NCBI GenBank assembly: GCA_028023455.1
Contig: JAQFVV010012572.1
Location: 2,358,001-2,422,000, forward strand
DNA: 64,000 nucleotides
Direction of reading: 5' to 3'
Origin: Epiperipatus broadwayi
Taxonomy: Eukaryota; Onychophora; Udeonychophora; Euonychophora; Peripatidae
Under the pieces are notes generated by a model. That model was not told the origin of the DNA and did not search any database. It saw only the letters and a program-made list of their open reading frames with translations. Within the stretch, counting starts at the first letter, position 1. Every line of letters starts with the position of its first letter. Shown here piece by piece: positions 1-12,540 of the stretch. The position numbers and the translations under genes are program-made.

Positions 1-840
1 TTCAGGTGCACATTGGCAGCCATGTATAAATTTAAAAAATTAAATTTTAGTGGCAGAATCTTTCTAGCTTGTTTCAAATTGCTGTTATATTACTTCTCAG
101 TGCTGATAGATAACCAGCCAAGTAAAATGTCCAATTTAGTTGAAAAAATCCGAATAAGCATGCATTGCTAAGTTCATCTGAAGTATTCCAGTCAGAACTT
201 ACAATACAGCTTTTCAAACTTAAGAAAATCACCAGGAAGCACAGAAACTGAGAACTAGTGAAATATAACCTTTTATCTACTAAACTGTTTTCAAATGGCC
301 TGGTCTTATTTTGCCCATATAGTCAAACCAACAAGTGAAGTAAAAACTTGCACTCATCATAAAATCACCCAACAGAGCCATTGTAAGAATTAAAATCAGA
401 AATAGTCCATCAGTGGTAAGCTAAAATTCTTTTAAATCAACCTTTGAAAGAATATAATGACTTACACATACATGTAGAAAGCCTTATTAAAATAGTAATA
501 TAATTTGTAAATGTTAATAATTGACATTTTAATTGTTTTTATTTTTTAAAAAATATATCATTTATATCATTTCATTAACAAATATTTTTAAGATAAGATA
601 TAGATATAAATTGTTTAAATAAGCCTATAGTTCTAATAAATTTTTCTACTTTTTTATCTATGATGATCATTAAATTTAATATTATTTTTATGAAACCAAT
701 TGAGAGAGTCTAAATAAACTATTAATATTTTTTATTTAACTTATTTCATAATTGTGCATCATTCTCTCAGCAGTCTCATCTCCAATGCATAATTTTTGAT
801 TCTCATTTAAGTTAAGCATTCATATTCTGAGAAACAATCG
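1..840. other. AT-rich DNA, no gene seen
   Basis: No open reading frame of useful length, no recognisable repeat family and no RNA gene is visible. The stretch is mostly A/T-rich sequence with short homopolymers. Confidence 0.5.
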
Positions 841-985
841 GGATTGTTACTGAGTTAATAACAATGCTGACGTCAGGGGGCAAAATATTTGTATTGAGTC
901 TTTCGTAAAGAAAAGTGGCGTTAAACGTAGGTAATCAAGTTCAAATCTACGTATTCTAATAAAACCCTTATGAACGATGAATGTT
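841..985. promoter_or_regulatory. CpG-bearing patch with a CRE-like palindrome
   Basis: This short patch holds about seven CpG dinucleotides in a window where CpG is otherwise scarce, and includes a CRE-like core (TGACGTCA, near 868-875). A possible splice donor (CGTAG|GTAATC) follows near 930. It could be a promoter or a first non-coding exon on the + strand, or only a younger, less CpG-depleted segment. No coding region is attached to it. This is a weak call. Confidence 0.2.
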
Positions 986-1039
986 ATATATAATCCCCTG
1001 AGAGGATTAGGTGAATGGTGATCAGGAAATATAACCAAG

Positions 1040-3060
1040 ATGCCTTATATAAATATTTATATAGATGACGGAAGGTTTGATCATCATCAAATTCAATTTT
1101 AGTTTTAGATTTACCGACAAAATATATAGCATTGTAGATTGTGCACACCAGAAGCAGTATCTGTGTGTATAGATATATGAATGATTAGTCTAGGTTCATC
1201 ATAAATCATCAGTAGAAATTTCCTGAAACAACGTATAAATAAATATATATAGAGAGAGAGAAAGAGAGGGGAAGTAATAAATATGCTACTACTTAATTAT
1301 TACAAATATTCTTGATGTTTTTGTTAATATTAGATATTTAATTTAGCATTTATAATGCAAGATTTAAATAAGACTTGCATAATAAGTGTATAATGCATCT
1401 CCAATTTAAACACAATATAAAAGTGCAGTCTTATCTTTAAAATATGTAGATCACTAGAAACAATTTATATACTTGATGAGTTTAGATAGCAGTTGATATC
1501 TATTTAGTAACAGATAAGACTATTTATTTTACATTAGGAAGTGGATAACAATATTAAATTTGCTCTAGATATTGTTAATCATGCTTCCATTTATTATAAA
1601 TATTGACAGTGCATTGACTAATATATATACGTATAAGGTATACAGCAACTTAGAAGTGCCAGTTTGGTTAATATATGTTTTATATATACACTTATATGTT
1701 GATATACAATATATAAATATATCTACACATATTGTGATATATATGCGCTTACCCATTGTAAGATATACAGAATATATTCACTTACCCTTCTCATCCCAAT
1801 AAAATATTGACACATTCTGAAATACATTCATCAGAAATGTTTTTATAATTCTTGTCATCGCATAGACAAATATGCATAGTTGACTATTATCAAGTCGTTC
1901 ATGCTTCTTGAATTTGCAATATATATCTATTAGTTTTTTTTTTTTATTAGCATTTTAAAGTATTATTTTACCTTTTAAAATGGATTTTTAGATTTTTTTT
2001 TTTTTTGTCTAACGGGATCAAGTATTTTAGCCTCTTTACATACACCCACACACTAACCCACATTCATATGCTCTATAAATCAATTTTTAAAAATGTGTAG
2101 GAAGACTATAAAATAATTTTTAAAATTAATTTTAAAAAGTTATAAATCAATTATCTTTTTTTTTTTTTAAAGAAAAAAATGATATTATGTATGCACAAAG
2201 TACATGCATGTTTATTTAATTTTTAAAATAGTTTTTTTTTTTTTAATAAGCAATAAAAAATCTCGTAATCTTTTTTTCATTTACATACAATAATGATTTA
2301 TTTACAATGTATAGTAAATTTACACACGCATTCATATGAGTGATTATAATTAAATAATTTGCTGGCCAAATATTTTCCAGAATTTGAACACCTGGATTGA
2401 TGTCATCCAATCATTGTACGTGCATTTAGTATCTGAGATCTAACTAATGATAACGTCTTGACTGTTCTTAATATCACTAAATATTTTAGTAATATCATGT
2501 AATGAATAATAATCTTACATTATACGTTACAATACATTTATGTCTACATTCAAAATGCATATAGAATAAATAAATAAAATTTTGTACACGCATGGATCTA
2601 TAAAAAAAAAATCACAGACAATTAATTTATGGTAAAATTTTAAAAATTTGCCAGTAGATGGTGCTTTAATACCTCCCACCCCCCTAGCCTTTGAAAATGA
2701 AATAGAATAGAAATAAATGATCAGGATTTTTTTAAAAATTATATAGTACAGTAGATACTTACATTCACCGATTAACCATCCATGGTTTCAATAAACCACA
2801 ACAAATAAAAATAGAAATGTGTGCATGTATATTAGACTCTTTTTTTTTCTTTTTTTTTTAGACTTTATCATGAATTATTTCTCAGACAGCTTTTTTCTCA
2901 TATTGCACACTAAGTAATGTACTCAGTCAATTATATAGTTGTTATAATTTTTTTCAATTTATTACTGTGCACTACTTTTCACAACTGCTTTATTCTTTCT
3001 TGTTAATTATTATTGTTGAGTTTTAATATGTGTATTAAAAAAAATAATATTGCACTATAT
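1040..3060. other. AT-rich low-complexity DNA
   Basis: This contains a short (GA)n run near 1251-1268, TATA-type dinucleotide runs near 1615-1745, and many poly-T and poly-A runs. Short ORFs here have AT-driven composition (I, Y, N, K rich) and overlap on both strands, so I treat them as noise. Confidence 0.5.
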
Positions 3061-3091
3061 GCTATGTAGGATATGCTATAATCTATGATTT

Positions 3092-3275
3092 CAGGTACCT
3101 TTGGAAAGGATTGAACTTAAGTGCAATGGATGTAACGACCCTATTATATATCAAATGATAGCAATTAACACCTGTTACAGATGCCTTTGAAGTATTTGTC
3201 TTAAAATGGCACTGTCTTTGAATATGAAAGACATTTAGTGGTAAAACTGTTTATGAGCATAAGTTGAATGTCAAT
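3092..3275 (+). pseudogene. Possible decayed cysteine-rich (LIM-like) exon relic
   Basis: In one + frame a short stretch reads with a Cys-x2-Cys pair (CNGC) followed by NDPI and then further Cys pairs (CYRC, CLKWHC), with stop codons between. The first part resembles the start of LIM domains (C-x2-C, then PI and a hydrophobic run), and a later GKTVYEHKLNV segment is faintly like the end of such a domain. There are stops and no clear exon borders. Chance similarity is quite possible. Confidence 0.15.
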
Positions 3276-3299
3276 TCTACATTGCAATAATTTAAAAAA

Positions 3300-4355
3300 T
3301 TGAAAGAACAGTGACTGTTATAGACAAACGATAAAAAAATTGGAAAACTGATCTGCTAGATATTACATTTAAATGATTATGAAAACTTATTTCTGCGAAA
3401 ACAACCGAGTTTGTATCTATTCAAAAGAGGAAGAATCTTAAATGAACATAAAGGAAATTATAATGTTCATGGTATTTCATATCATCTGGACTTGATAATT
3501 TTCACTTGCATTATTATTTTTACTAAGATCTAATGTTGAGTATCTGACTAATAAAATACATTATCAAGAATTGGATTTTATGATACTTTCTTTAATTGAA
3601 AATTCATATCAGGGAGAAGAATAACAATTATGGAATAATTTGTGAACAAATAAGGGCAATACCTGCAGAATTTTATAATTAAAATTAAATTTCAAGAGAT
3701 TAAAAGTCACTGACATAAAAAAGAAGAAAGGGCAATGATGAATTAAAAGATATTAAAAAGAAAATTGATAGAGCAGAAAATAAAATATAGATGTTATATC
3801 TAATTATTTACCCAATCTTAAGTGAATTCATCTAGCTTAACTCATATTGTTTAAACGAACATTCCCAGTTTAGCTTCAACAAATAGGTAAGTTATTGAAT
3901 TATTGTTTATTATGACAACCAATAATAAACAATGCTAATTAAATAATCAATAATAATAAAAAATTACTAATTAGTTTATTTATTTGCAGTTTCTAATAAT
4001 TAAATAAAAAGATGAGTGCATACCAAGGAAATTTGCTTTTTGATTGCAACACATTTGAAAGTGTCACATGTCTCCATAGTGATAACACATTACCAGTATT
4101 TGACATCACAAAATTAATGAGTGGATATGGAGTGATATATTAGATAATGTACAAATGTTAATGTCAAAAGAAGATGGCTTATATAAAATGTTCACTACAG
4201 CCTTTTCTTTGAACTTGTCTTGAATTAAGCAAAGTCCTAAATTTTATAGAACTTATATTATTGTAAGAATTATTGAATTAAATAAAGCCTTTAAAATATA
4301 ATAAAATCTTTATTTGTATATTATATATAACAACAGATAATGTTAAATAATTTCT
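3300..4355. other. AT-rich DNA, nothing recognised
   Basis: No gene, RNA or repeat family is recognisable. A local (TAATAA)-rich stretch lies at 3890-4000. Confidence 0.5.
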
Positions 4356-4359
4356 ATGT

Positions 4360-4534
4360 AAAACAGGCAAAATTCTCCATACAGTATTGCTACTCAGTGC
4401 AAGCCAAAGTCAACAATGGGTGCCAGAAGGCTTGTGCATAAAACCTCTATCTAATGCCTACTCATCCAATATCCCCAGACTAGTTTCTGGCTTGTGTTGA
4501 GTGGCAGTACTGTATGGAAAGTTTTGCCTGTTTT
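4360..4534. repeat. Short fold-back, family FB-A
   Basis: The left end (AAAACAGGCAAAATTCTCCA) is inverted at the right end (TATGGAAAGTTTTGCCTGTT), giving arms of about 45 bp. The inside (CAGTGCAAGCC, GACTAGTTTCTGGCTTGTG) matches the larger FB-A copies at 37.8-38.8 kb, including the remnant of a hammerhead-like GAAACTAGTC box on the minus strand. It is therefore an internally deleted member of that family. No clear target duplication was found. Confidence 0.65.
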
Positions 4535-4539
4535 AATAA

Positions 4540-4960
4540 CAGTTAAGAACAAGTATAAGAAATGGTGACCATGTGATGTTTGGTGGTTTAATTGCTATAT
4601 ATTTGGGAAATCAAATAATATAGAGACTTCACTGGATTAAATATACTAGGTAGTCCAATATTATTCCAGAACCTATAAATCCAAAAGCTTCTTTTTTATT
4701 AACACTTTTAGATCAGTAGAATGGTATCATAAAAATATTTTAAAAAAAACACAGATTAAAATGCATTTATCCATATGCTATATGAACATCTGCGATATAC
4801 TTTATTCTCAAATATGTATGATCTATGAAACCAAAAAATATCCAGTTCTATGCTTAAAGTACATTTAAAATTACTTTTCAACTACAATCTCATCAAACAA
4901 TTCAATATAGAAAAATATGTAATCAAAGAATATGGTTTCCAGCAATATACCCTTTTATAT
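4540..4960. other. AT-rich DNA flanking FB-A copy
   Basis: The first 50 bases (to about 4590) match the outer end of FB-A (ATGTGATGTTTGGTGGTTT), so the element may extend this far on one side. The rest shows nothing recognisable. Confidence 0.4.
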
Positions 4961-4964
4961 CTCG

Positions 4965-5060
4965 CTGAGTTTAGAACAGTGGAAGAGTATCATTAGAGCT
5001 CAAGATCTGTGGATTGCAACTCACTTCTGTCATTTGAGCTCAAACTTCATGTGAATTTTA
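4965..5060 (+). repeat. tRNA-like SINE relic (GAGCTCAAG family)
   Basis: The segment GAACAGTGGAAGAGTATCAT resembles a tRNA A box. It is followed by GAGCTCAAGATCTGTGGATT, and a similar order recurs at 54.9 kb (minus) and 63.75 kb (plus). Three dispersed copies with the same A-box-like start suggest an old tRNA-derived SINE head. It is degenerate and no tail or target duplication was found. Confidence 0.35.
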
Positions 5061-6060
5061 ATTTATCCAAAAGCTGTGTTAGAAGTGCACATTGAATTGC
5101 AATTATATATTATTTTTGAAAGGAAAAAAATGATTCTATATTGAAAGTTTATTTTTAAAACAATGGAAATAGAAAAATGTGGTTACAGTTTTAATATCTG
5201 AGTACAATTTAATTCAGCCAATTTGTTTCAACAACACATAGGCTCAGAATATATCTTTTTCTTAAATGAAAAATTAGGTTTATTAAAAAGTTCTTAACAG
5301 TTGCTTTGTTATGGATTTTCAGCAAAAAAGTTTACAATTCTACACTAAAAAGATGCCAACAGAAAAGCAATGTCAATGAATAATTACCTTTACATCAGAC
5401 CATGAATAACTGCATTGTTTCACCAATAAGGGTATTAAAATTTTCGAGCAGAAACTTTAGTCTTTTAATGCTACTGATAGAGCAATACTATCCAACAATG
5501 AAAGATTTCTTCCTCTAAACTTTTTAAATCTAGTAGTCATGCATAAGCACTGTCAAAATGGGATATTAATATTATTTGCCTTTTATTAAAACATCTAGAA
5601 AATTCCTAAATTAGAAAATATCAAGTTGGACCTTGCTGTAAATCCAACACTATGGCATTTCTCATCATTCAGTGATCTTCCAAAAATAAAAGAATGTAAT
5701 TTTAACATGAAACTCTTTTCATATACTAATAAAATACTCCGAAAAAACTGAATCAAGCTATCATGAAAAGGTATAACCATATAGACATATTCTCATTTAA
5801 TAGCACAGAGTTAAATTTTGGCAAATTCTCACCAGAATCATAGTGCAAAATTAATTAACTAACTGTGCCAGGAGCATGATGGATATATAGTTTATAAAAT
5901 ATGCAAATTATTGCAGTGATATGTAATTATTTATGTTCCATTGATTCTTTTTTAAAAGATGAACTCCACTAAGAATAAAAAATAAAGAGCTCTGCTAATT
6001 TGCTCTAACAAACTTTATTGATAAATGCCAGATAAACAAAGCATTTAAAAATCTCTATTT
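5061..6060. other. AT-rich DNA, nothing recognised
   Basis: There is no gene-like reading frame, RNA gene or identifiable repeat. The only ORF on the minus strand near 5.6-5.8 kb shows no family resemblance. Confidence 0.5.
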
Positions 6061-6076
6061 TGAAAACCACTCCTTA

Positions 6077-6125
6077 GCCTCAGGCCAATGATTTCATACT
6101 TTGGCACTCCTCAGTGAGGTGTTAG
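6077..6125 (-). ncRNA. Hammerhead ribozyme relic, type I, FB-C type
   Basis: On the minus strand the CTGAGGA box (6108-6114) is followed by a four-pair stem II with a CAAA loop, then GAAA (6092-6095). Stem I is well kept: CCTCA just before the box pairs with TGAGG on the far side. The stem III region is altered (no clean palindrome), so cleavage activity is doubtful. The layout is the same as in the pair at 44.2 and 44.5 kb. Confidence 0.5.
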
Positions 6126-6129
6126 CATA

Positions 6130-7020
6130 GTTTCAAACATTAGATCTATTTTTATTATTGTTAAATCTTGACATCTCCATAGCTACAAATGATATGATCT
6201 TAAAGAACTCCAATCATGTAAAGTTTAAGCAATCCATGTCATCATCTTCACTTTTAAATCTTGTCAATTTATTGCAGGATAAAGGTCTGTAAGATGAATC
6301 CAGTTTATTTAATACTTAAGCTCACTTTCCACAACGCAGCAAACTTTCTTATTGTATCCACTTATGTCACATGTGGTCTCTTTCAAGATCTTTTATAATT
6401 TCTTTGGATCCAATTTAAAACTTTAATTATCCATCTATTATCATTTCTTCCAGCATCATTTTAGTCTCTTAATTCTTTTAATAATGTCAGAGATATCTGC
6501 TTATTCTCTAACCCATGATTTCATTTTGATCTCATATTGTTTGTTACCTGTGATATATATCTCTCCATACTTCATTGTATAGTCTGAATTGCTAAGCCTA
6601 TAAGTCACAGATCTATAAGTAAAAACTGATAAAACATATCTTTTAATAAATTTTCATTCTTAAACACATAGGTATATATTTCCCATTAGTATTAATTTAT
6701 TTCTACCAAAACCACTCCATCCATTATTAATAATTTGACTAAGGTATTTGCAGTTATTCATATTTTTAAATTCATGATTATCAATCTTCATTTTTTATTT
6801 CTGAGAAAATCCTTTGAACATTAAACTTTAATCTTTTGAAAATATTTGCAAAATTTCCTGAAGCTGCAACGTATGATTTGTAAAAAGAATCATATTATTT
6901 AAAAAATGTAGATAATTAAAATCTATATTTACTTTTATTCCCTTAGCTTCCATTTTAATACACCAATTACTTGTAAACTGCTGTAAAAAGTTTTCAAGAC
7001 TGCAATTGTGTTTCAATCAA
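6130..7020 (-). pseudogene. RTE-type LINE relic: RT motif C to 3' part
   Basis: Between 6828 and 7016 a minus-strand frame reads KGIKVN, then a stretch aligned with the RTE 'FADD' catalytic box that has become FLNN, then LQEIL. These are the usual neighbours of RT motif C in RTE LINEs. The two catalytic aspartates are lost. Downstream (lower coordinates) the sequence is too decayed to translate. It joins the motif A piece at 7.45-7.65 kb after an unrelated ~400-bp segment. Confidence 0.6.
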
Positions 7021-7445
7021 GAAAATGAGAAACTGTAATAATGACAATTTGAACGATGGGCTCACCCCCTCCCCAGAAATAATAGTTAATTGGTTAATTT
7101 GACCCCTGATTCCAATAAATAAATGACTGAAAAATGATAAACCTCAAGTGGTGATTACAGGTAAGGAGTGAAACTAAATTCGAATAAAACTTAAGATCAA
7201 TCGATGAATTAAAGAACGGTTCAATCTCCAGTTTAATTAAAACAATAAAACTAGCTCATGAATTCCAAGACGCAGTCTTTGGCGCATGCATACACCCCAG
7301 CTGCACAAAATATACTAGCATAATATCTAAAATACTTGATGCATTAACCAACGCGGAGCAGCCATTAAATCTATTGACAAGTATTTAATGTATAACAAGA
7401 ATTTACATATTTATTCTAAAGAAATGTTTCTTTAATAAATAAAAT
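7021..7445. other. Unassigned segment separating two RT motifs
   Basis: RT motifs A and C are normally much closer in RTE proteins than the ~440 bp seen here. The middle has several CpGs and no RT similarity, so it is probably a later insertion. No clean terminal repeats were identified. Confidence 0.35.
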
Positions 7446-7449
7446 AAAA

Positions 7450-8145
7450 AGAATGGAATTATCCTGTCATACACCCATCTCAATTTCATTCTTAATACCT
7501 AATTGTTGCTTTTGTATTATGGTAAATATTCTTCAGAATATGACAATATCCCAAATCTACATCTTGAAAATTCAAGAATCATATAAAAATTCTTATAGAA
7601 TCAAATGTCTTTTCATAATCTACAATCCAGAGCATAATGGCTATTCATATTGATTGATTTTTCCAAACTTTTCTCAATATTTGGATGTGCTAAAACTATT
7701 TTTAAATCCAATTTGTTTATTTAGTTGGTTAGAATCCAAAGTTTATTCAGAACAAGTTTTAATTATTTTGATAAAGATTTTGTATAGAATTGATAGAACT
7801 CTGATAAGTCTATAACTTCTAATCTCTTCTTTATTATCTTTCCTAAATATCAATATTATTACTGCATTTCTCCCAGTCGTTTAATACATCTTTATCATTT
7901 AGACATTTAATATAATGATAACTTTGCCAACACTATATTAATTATATTACATTATTTATGGGCTCTTTTCATTTCTTCACTTAAAACTGCTGAGTAATTC
8001 AGATGTAAAAAGTGTAGAGAATACTTTGATATCTTGTTTTTATTACTATATAATTTTTGCACAATTCTTCCATAGATTTCATGATGTCACTTCTCTTTTT
8101 AGTAATAAATCCATCTCTTCTTTTCATTGCAGGAGTTAATAAGTC
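7450..8145 (-). pseudogene. RTE-type LINE relic: RT motif A region
   Basis: Read on the minus strand, 7653 downward gives VDYEKTFDSIRI, which corresponds to the RTE motif A 'YEKAFDSI'. It is followed by a decayed HILKNIY-like stretch, the same order as in the relic at 16.6-17.2 kb. Upstream (to about 8145) are degenerate remains of the RT N-terminal part. Stops and shifts are frequent, so it is a dead copy. Confidence 0.6.
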
Positions 8146-8387
8146 AGAATGTTACATTTAATTCACATCATCATTTGGATTAATCATTTTGAATGCACTG
8201 AAGAGGACTGAAACAGATGAAAAAGTTTGTCCAAAAAAAAAACAATTGATCTTGTTGCTATCTTTGTCAATCGATTTGAAAGTTAAAAAATTAAAGAAAT
8301 ATAAAAGATTTAAGTTAAACAATCAGTAATAAAGATTGAATTTCAAAAATCTTAACACATTTCACTTTTCAGCAAAAAAACTTTTAT

Positions 8388-8432
8388 TATTGATTACAGT
8401 TTCGACTGTACCATGCAGTCTTCATCAGATCT
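8388..8432 (-). ncRNA. Hammerhead-like motif (weak)
   Basis: On the minus strand CTGATGA is followed by a GACTG/CAGTC hairpin and then GAAAC. One extra A between the box and stem II, and only a three-pair stem I, make this a poorer fit than the copies at 33, 53 and 59.8 kb. A similar motif recurs in both arms of the fold-back at 39.47-39.68 kb. Confidence 0.3.
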
Positions 8433-8547
8433 TATTCTATTCTTTCAACTTTCTCTATCCCCATCTTACTCTAGTAATAAAGATTCTTAATTCAAAGTCT
8501 GATATGAAAACTATTGCACTCTGTAAGTCCTACAAACAAAACCAGTA

Positions 8548-9030
8548 GCAAATTTCTTCATACAATAGAGCTACATAATGCAAGCTTACAATACTCAATA
8601 GATATTAGAAGGTTGGGTATTTTAATTTTTATCTAGATGAGAACATCTAATATCTTCAGATTAATTTTTAGCTTATGGCTCTTTGGAGCTGTGAATCTGC
8701 GATCAGTGCACCTGGATCTTTGGATCTAATACACTCTTCCAGCACCCACCTTTTATGTTTCTGGCTAACTATAAAGCTATCAGCCCAAAATGGAAACCCA
8801 ATAATCTTTTCAATGCAAACCAATTTGCTAGTATAGATATACATATCCTGAATCTAATTCAGTGTTTATATACTTTGTTGTCTTTGGCTTTTTTTAATAA
8901 TCATAATCATTTGCACTGCTCTCAGATCCATTCCAAGACATTGGATAGAGATTAAAATGCACAACCTTCTAGCATCCATTAATTATTATAGCTTGCATTA
9001 GGTGGCGCTGGTGTATGAAAAAAATACTGC
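8548..9030. repeat. Fold-back element, family FB-A (diverged)
   Basis: The left end (CTTCATACAATAGAGCTACA) is inverted at the right end (GGTGGCGCTGGTGTATGAA). The interior shares blocks with the 37.8-38.8 kb copies (ACCTGGATCTTTGGATCTAA, CTAACTATAAAGCTATCAG). A decayed minus-strand hammerhead region lies at about 8655-8705, with the CTGATGA and GAAA boxes mutated. Confidence 0.6.
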
Positions 9031-10010
9031 TGTTTTAACAGCTTGTATAAGCGCAAAATAGGTAATCATGTAATGTTTTAATAGTCCTACAAGCAATATA
9101 TTAAAAAGTGCACTTCACCAGAGTTTCAAAAACACAGAATTTCTATTATATTGTGTGAAAAATAATATCGTAACAATACAGTATTAATAGCTCCATATGA
9201 AATTTTATTTTTTGAAGCAATGACTCTACATATACAGGAAAGGTAAATGTCATACCATATCTTTCATTTTTTTTATAGCATTTTGTGTATAATTATATTC
9301 AAAACAATGTAAATATAATAAATGTTCCACTTTTTAAAAAAAACATAATTCATTAAATGCTGCTTAGGTAAATGTTTTAACTTATTATTTTCTTTTTTAG
9401 CAGCATACTTTTTCTTCTTTTGTATACTGAAATATGTTGCAATATCTCTCATCTGATAAATAATATTGATTCACAAAGTATTTTTTTCATCACACACATA
9501 TAGATATATTATTGTTACAGACTTATAATTACTTTTTAAAATGAAAACATTAAAAATTAATTATAAAAGAAAATTGTGAATATATATTATTTCAATAACT
9601 ATAACAAAATCAAATGTTACATATAATGTAATACATAGCTAGAAGATGTGTTAAATATTCCAGTTTTGCATTTATTTTGCATCTCTAAGTCTATCTATTT
9701 TTCATACGCAATGATTTAATAACCGATTTAACGTAAACTTGTTTGAAATCATATAAAAAATTTAAATCACATAATACATCAGTAATCTTAGAACAATATG
9801 GATGGTTCACTATTTTTAATATTGGATAATAAAAATAGAATGTCTTACAAGAATATCATTAAAACTGGTTTTGTCATTATTTATATGTCCTTAAGTTCTT
9901 TGCAGAAAAACGTCATATATAAAACATACTGATCAATATTTACCTGTTAAATATATACATAGATTAGACATTACTCCAGTTGTAAAGTAAAATACTGCAA
10001 TTTTTACTGT
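9031..10010. other. AT-rich DNA; FB-A outer end, then nothing
   Basis: The first ~70 bases match the outer end of FB-A (CAGCTTGTATAAGCG, AATCATGTAATGTTT). The rest is AT-rich sequence without recognisable genes or repeats. Confidence 0.4.
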
Positions 10011-10014
10011 ACTA

Positions 10015-10115
10015 ATTTAGTAACTGAAACACAGGCTTATTATATAGCTGTGTCTATATATGTAATATATAGGGTATATGAGTACAGACTTTCAAACGAC
10101 CCATCACTCTCCACA
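10015..10115 (+). repeat. Solo end of fold-back family FB-B
   Basis: The run from AACTGAAACACAGGC through GGGTATATGAGTACAGAC to CCATCACTCTCCAC matches the outer end of the FB-B copy at 46.95-47.69 kb. No partner arm or ribozyme follows, so this is an isolated end. Confidence 0.6.
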
Positions 10116-11530
10116 ATACTTGTTCTTAAAATATTGTATCTTACAAATAATGATTTTATCATGCAAATAATGTTTTGGACTCTGTTTTCATTTTTTACAA
10201 GTAATATTTGCTATAAACATGTTTTTAAATTTGTTAAGTGTTAATGACATTATTTATTTAACCACTTTAAAATGGAAATATTTTTTTAAACTATGAATGT
10301 TTTTTTATTCTTAATAAAGTTTCATATATAAAACTATGTATAGTTATTTTATAATTACAAATTACATGTGTGAAAACATAAAATATGCTGATGAAACAGT
10401 GTTCAATTAACTTACAGCAGGACAAAAGTATCTTTAACTGTTTTTCAAAGGTGAATAGTAAAGGAAAAAAGTAGAATTCATCAAGTTTGCGAATTGACAA
10501 GTATGATTCTTTATTGATCAACATGGGATAGTTAGCTGAGTTATCTGTGGTCCAGATTTTTAAAAAATAAATTTTAAGACTGTTGAAAAAATTTTTAAGC
10601 TTATTTCACCTGAACTGAAATCTAGATTATAGGTATGACAAGTACATGTACTACTGTTGGCCCATGAAACCTTTCCTATATCATGAAGTTGCAATATATA
10701 TTGTAACTGTATACTGTTTCAGTTATACACTATCCCAAAAAATGTAAATAGACAAAAGATAAAAACATTGATATTCATGAATTTAATAAATTTTATAATA
10801 AAATAGTAGCTAATTTCCCATCTCAGAGTATCATATGCAATCATGTTTATTAATAACTTTCTTCAGATTCCTTTAAAAGAATTTCCACATTATTCTTTGC
10901 TTACTTTATTCTTTTTTATTTTGGTGTATACAATGTTTCTTATAGTTAACCATTTTCTAAACAAAAAATTAAAAGTGTCATGAAATTTGGTTAAATTCAT
11001 AATGTATCATTCTTAAATGATAAAATGAAAGTTATTCATTTAGTAATAGTAGTAGCAGCTTAAACTTTGAAGAGTTTAAACAAAAATCTGAAGTAGGTAA
11101 TAGCAAAAATGGATGACTGTATAGATTTTGAAATCATTACAGATTTAAACATCAAAACAACGAATCCACTAATAACAAAACAGCTATTTTGTTTCCATAA
11201 AAAAAAAAATTGGAAAAAAAAAATATCAGCCAGAGGTATTTTATTCATTTTATTAAAAAAATAAAGATATGGTACAGTAAGATTGTTACTATTTTTTATT
11301 TTTTGAATGATTACAAATGAATGAATACACACAGTAAACATATATATAAATGTGCTCTTTCAATTAATTATTAATAACTACCTTATTATTATTATTATTA
11401 TTTTAATTTTGTTTATATTTTAATCTTAAATTATATATGCATACCATTCATATAGAAAATCATTTGCCTATGCATGTTGAAAAATACTACACATATGCAA
11501 TTCAGTAAACAATATAATCAAAGTTTATCA
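10116..11530. other. AT-rich DNA, nothing recognised
   Basis: There is no family-like reading frame. The two minus-strand ORFs (10.3-10.5 and 11.06-11.34 kb) are rich in F, I, K and N and show no motif. An (ATT)n run lies at 11385-11402. Confidence 0.5.
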
Positions 11531-11539
11531 TCAAATCAT

Positions 11540-12540
11540 GAGCTATTATACATTATATATGGTGTATATGCCAATTATCAATCATAATAATATTGAAATT
11601 AATGAGCAATATGAAAAGATAAAGAAAATTATTCAATGTGAGGGTAAAATGCATTGCTATTAGGTGATTGGAATGCTATCGTAATCAAGGAAAAGTTGTT
11701 GGGTATTTGTAGAATTTTGTAAAGAGAATATATCTGCATTGTAAATACTTGGTTTTAAAAAATCATCTAAAAAGACTATATACATGGAAAGCTTCAGATG
11801 ATAGAGAACGATATCAAATAAACTCTATCTTGATACAGGATAGCTATAATTATGCTAAGAGTTTACAAGCTTTGCCTGATGCCAATGTAAGCTCTGATCA
11901 TAATTTGGTTATGATTAAATTAAAGGTAAATTTAAAAAGAATAAACAGAGGAAAAGGATATGTAAAATGTGATTTAGAATAAATTGAAAGAAATGGAGAA
12001 AATAAAATGATTTAATATATGAAAATATAATAAAAAGAATTGATAAAGATGAGGAATATATGAGTAGTTCTGATAAGAGTTTGTATAGGATTAAAAAAAG
12101 AAAATTAAAAACAGCAAAATAAATGAAATAGGAATTATTTAGTTAAAGAAAGCTAAATGACTTTGGATAATGGAAGATGTGTTAGCAAAGATGGAAGTAC
12201 GAAGATAATGGAAGAATTTCAAAACTGTGGAAGGACAAAGAATGTAGAAAAATTAATAATGAACTAAGGAGAGAACAGATTTAGCAAAAAAAAATTGATT
12301 AGAACAAAAATATAGAGAGGTAAAAGTGCTTCAATAGGTAAAAAGATATGATGTGGTATTTGATAGAATTAGAAATGTCATTTGGGGGGGGGGGAGATGG
12401 TTATCAAGTGAAATAGCTGATAAAAATGAAATTAACTGATAGCAATGATATATTGAAAAGTTGGAAAGAAGAAATGTAAATAATTCAATTAATTATGAAC
12501 TTGAAAATAATGTATGCAAGGGGGGCTTGGAAGAATATAT
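11540..12540 (+). pseudogene. RTE-type LINE relic: APE endonuclease
   Basis: The + strand reads VYMPI near 11.56 kb, then GDWNA-like sequence near 11.67 kb. From 11749 to 11982 an open frame contains RLYTWKASDDRERYQI and SDHNLVMIKLKVNL. In RTE proteins these are the strand carrying GDWNAKVG, the TW-x-SPD-x-Q-ID block and the catalytic SDH at the end of the APE endonuclease. Sequence to about 12.54 kb is a decayed linker. There are frameshifts before and stops after the open frame. The RT domain is absent, so this is a fragment. Confidence 0.7.

Noticed and set aside
10391-10420. CTGATGA on the + strand as a further hammerhead
   Set aside because: No GAAA or stem II follows at the right distance.
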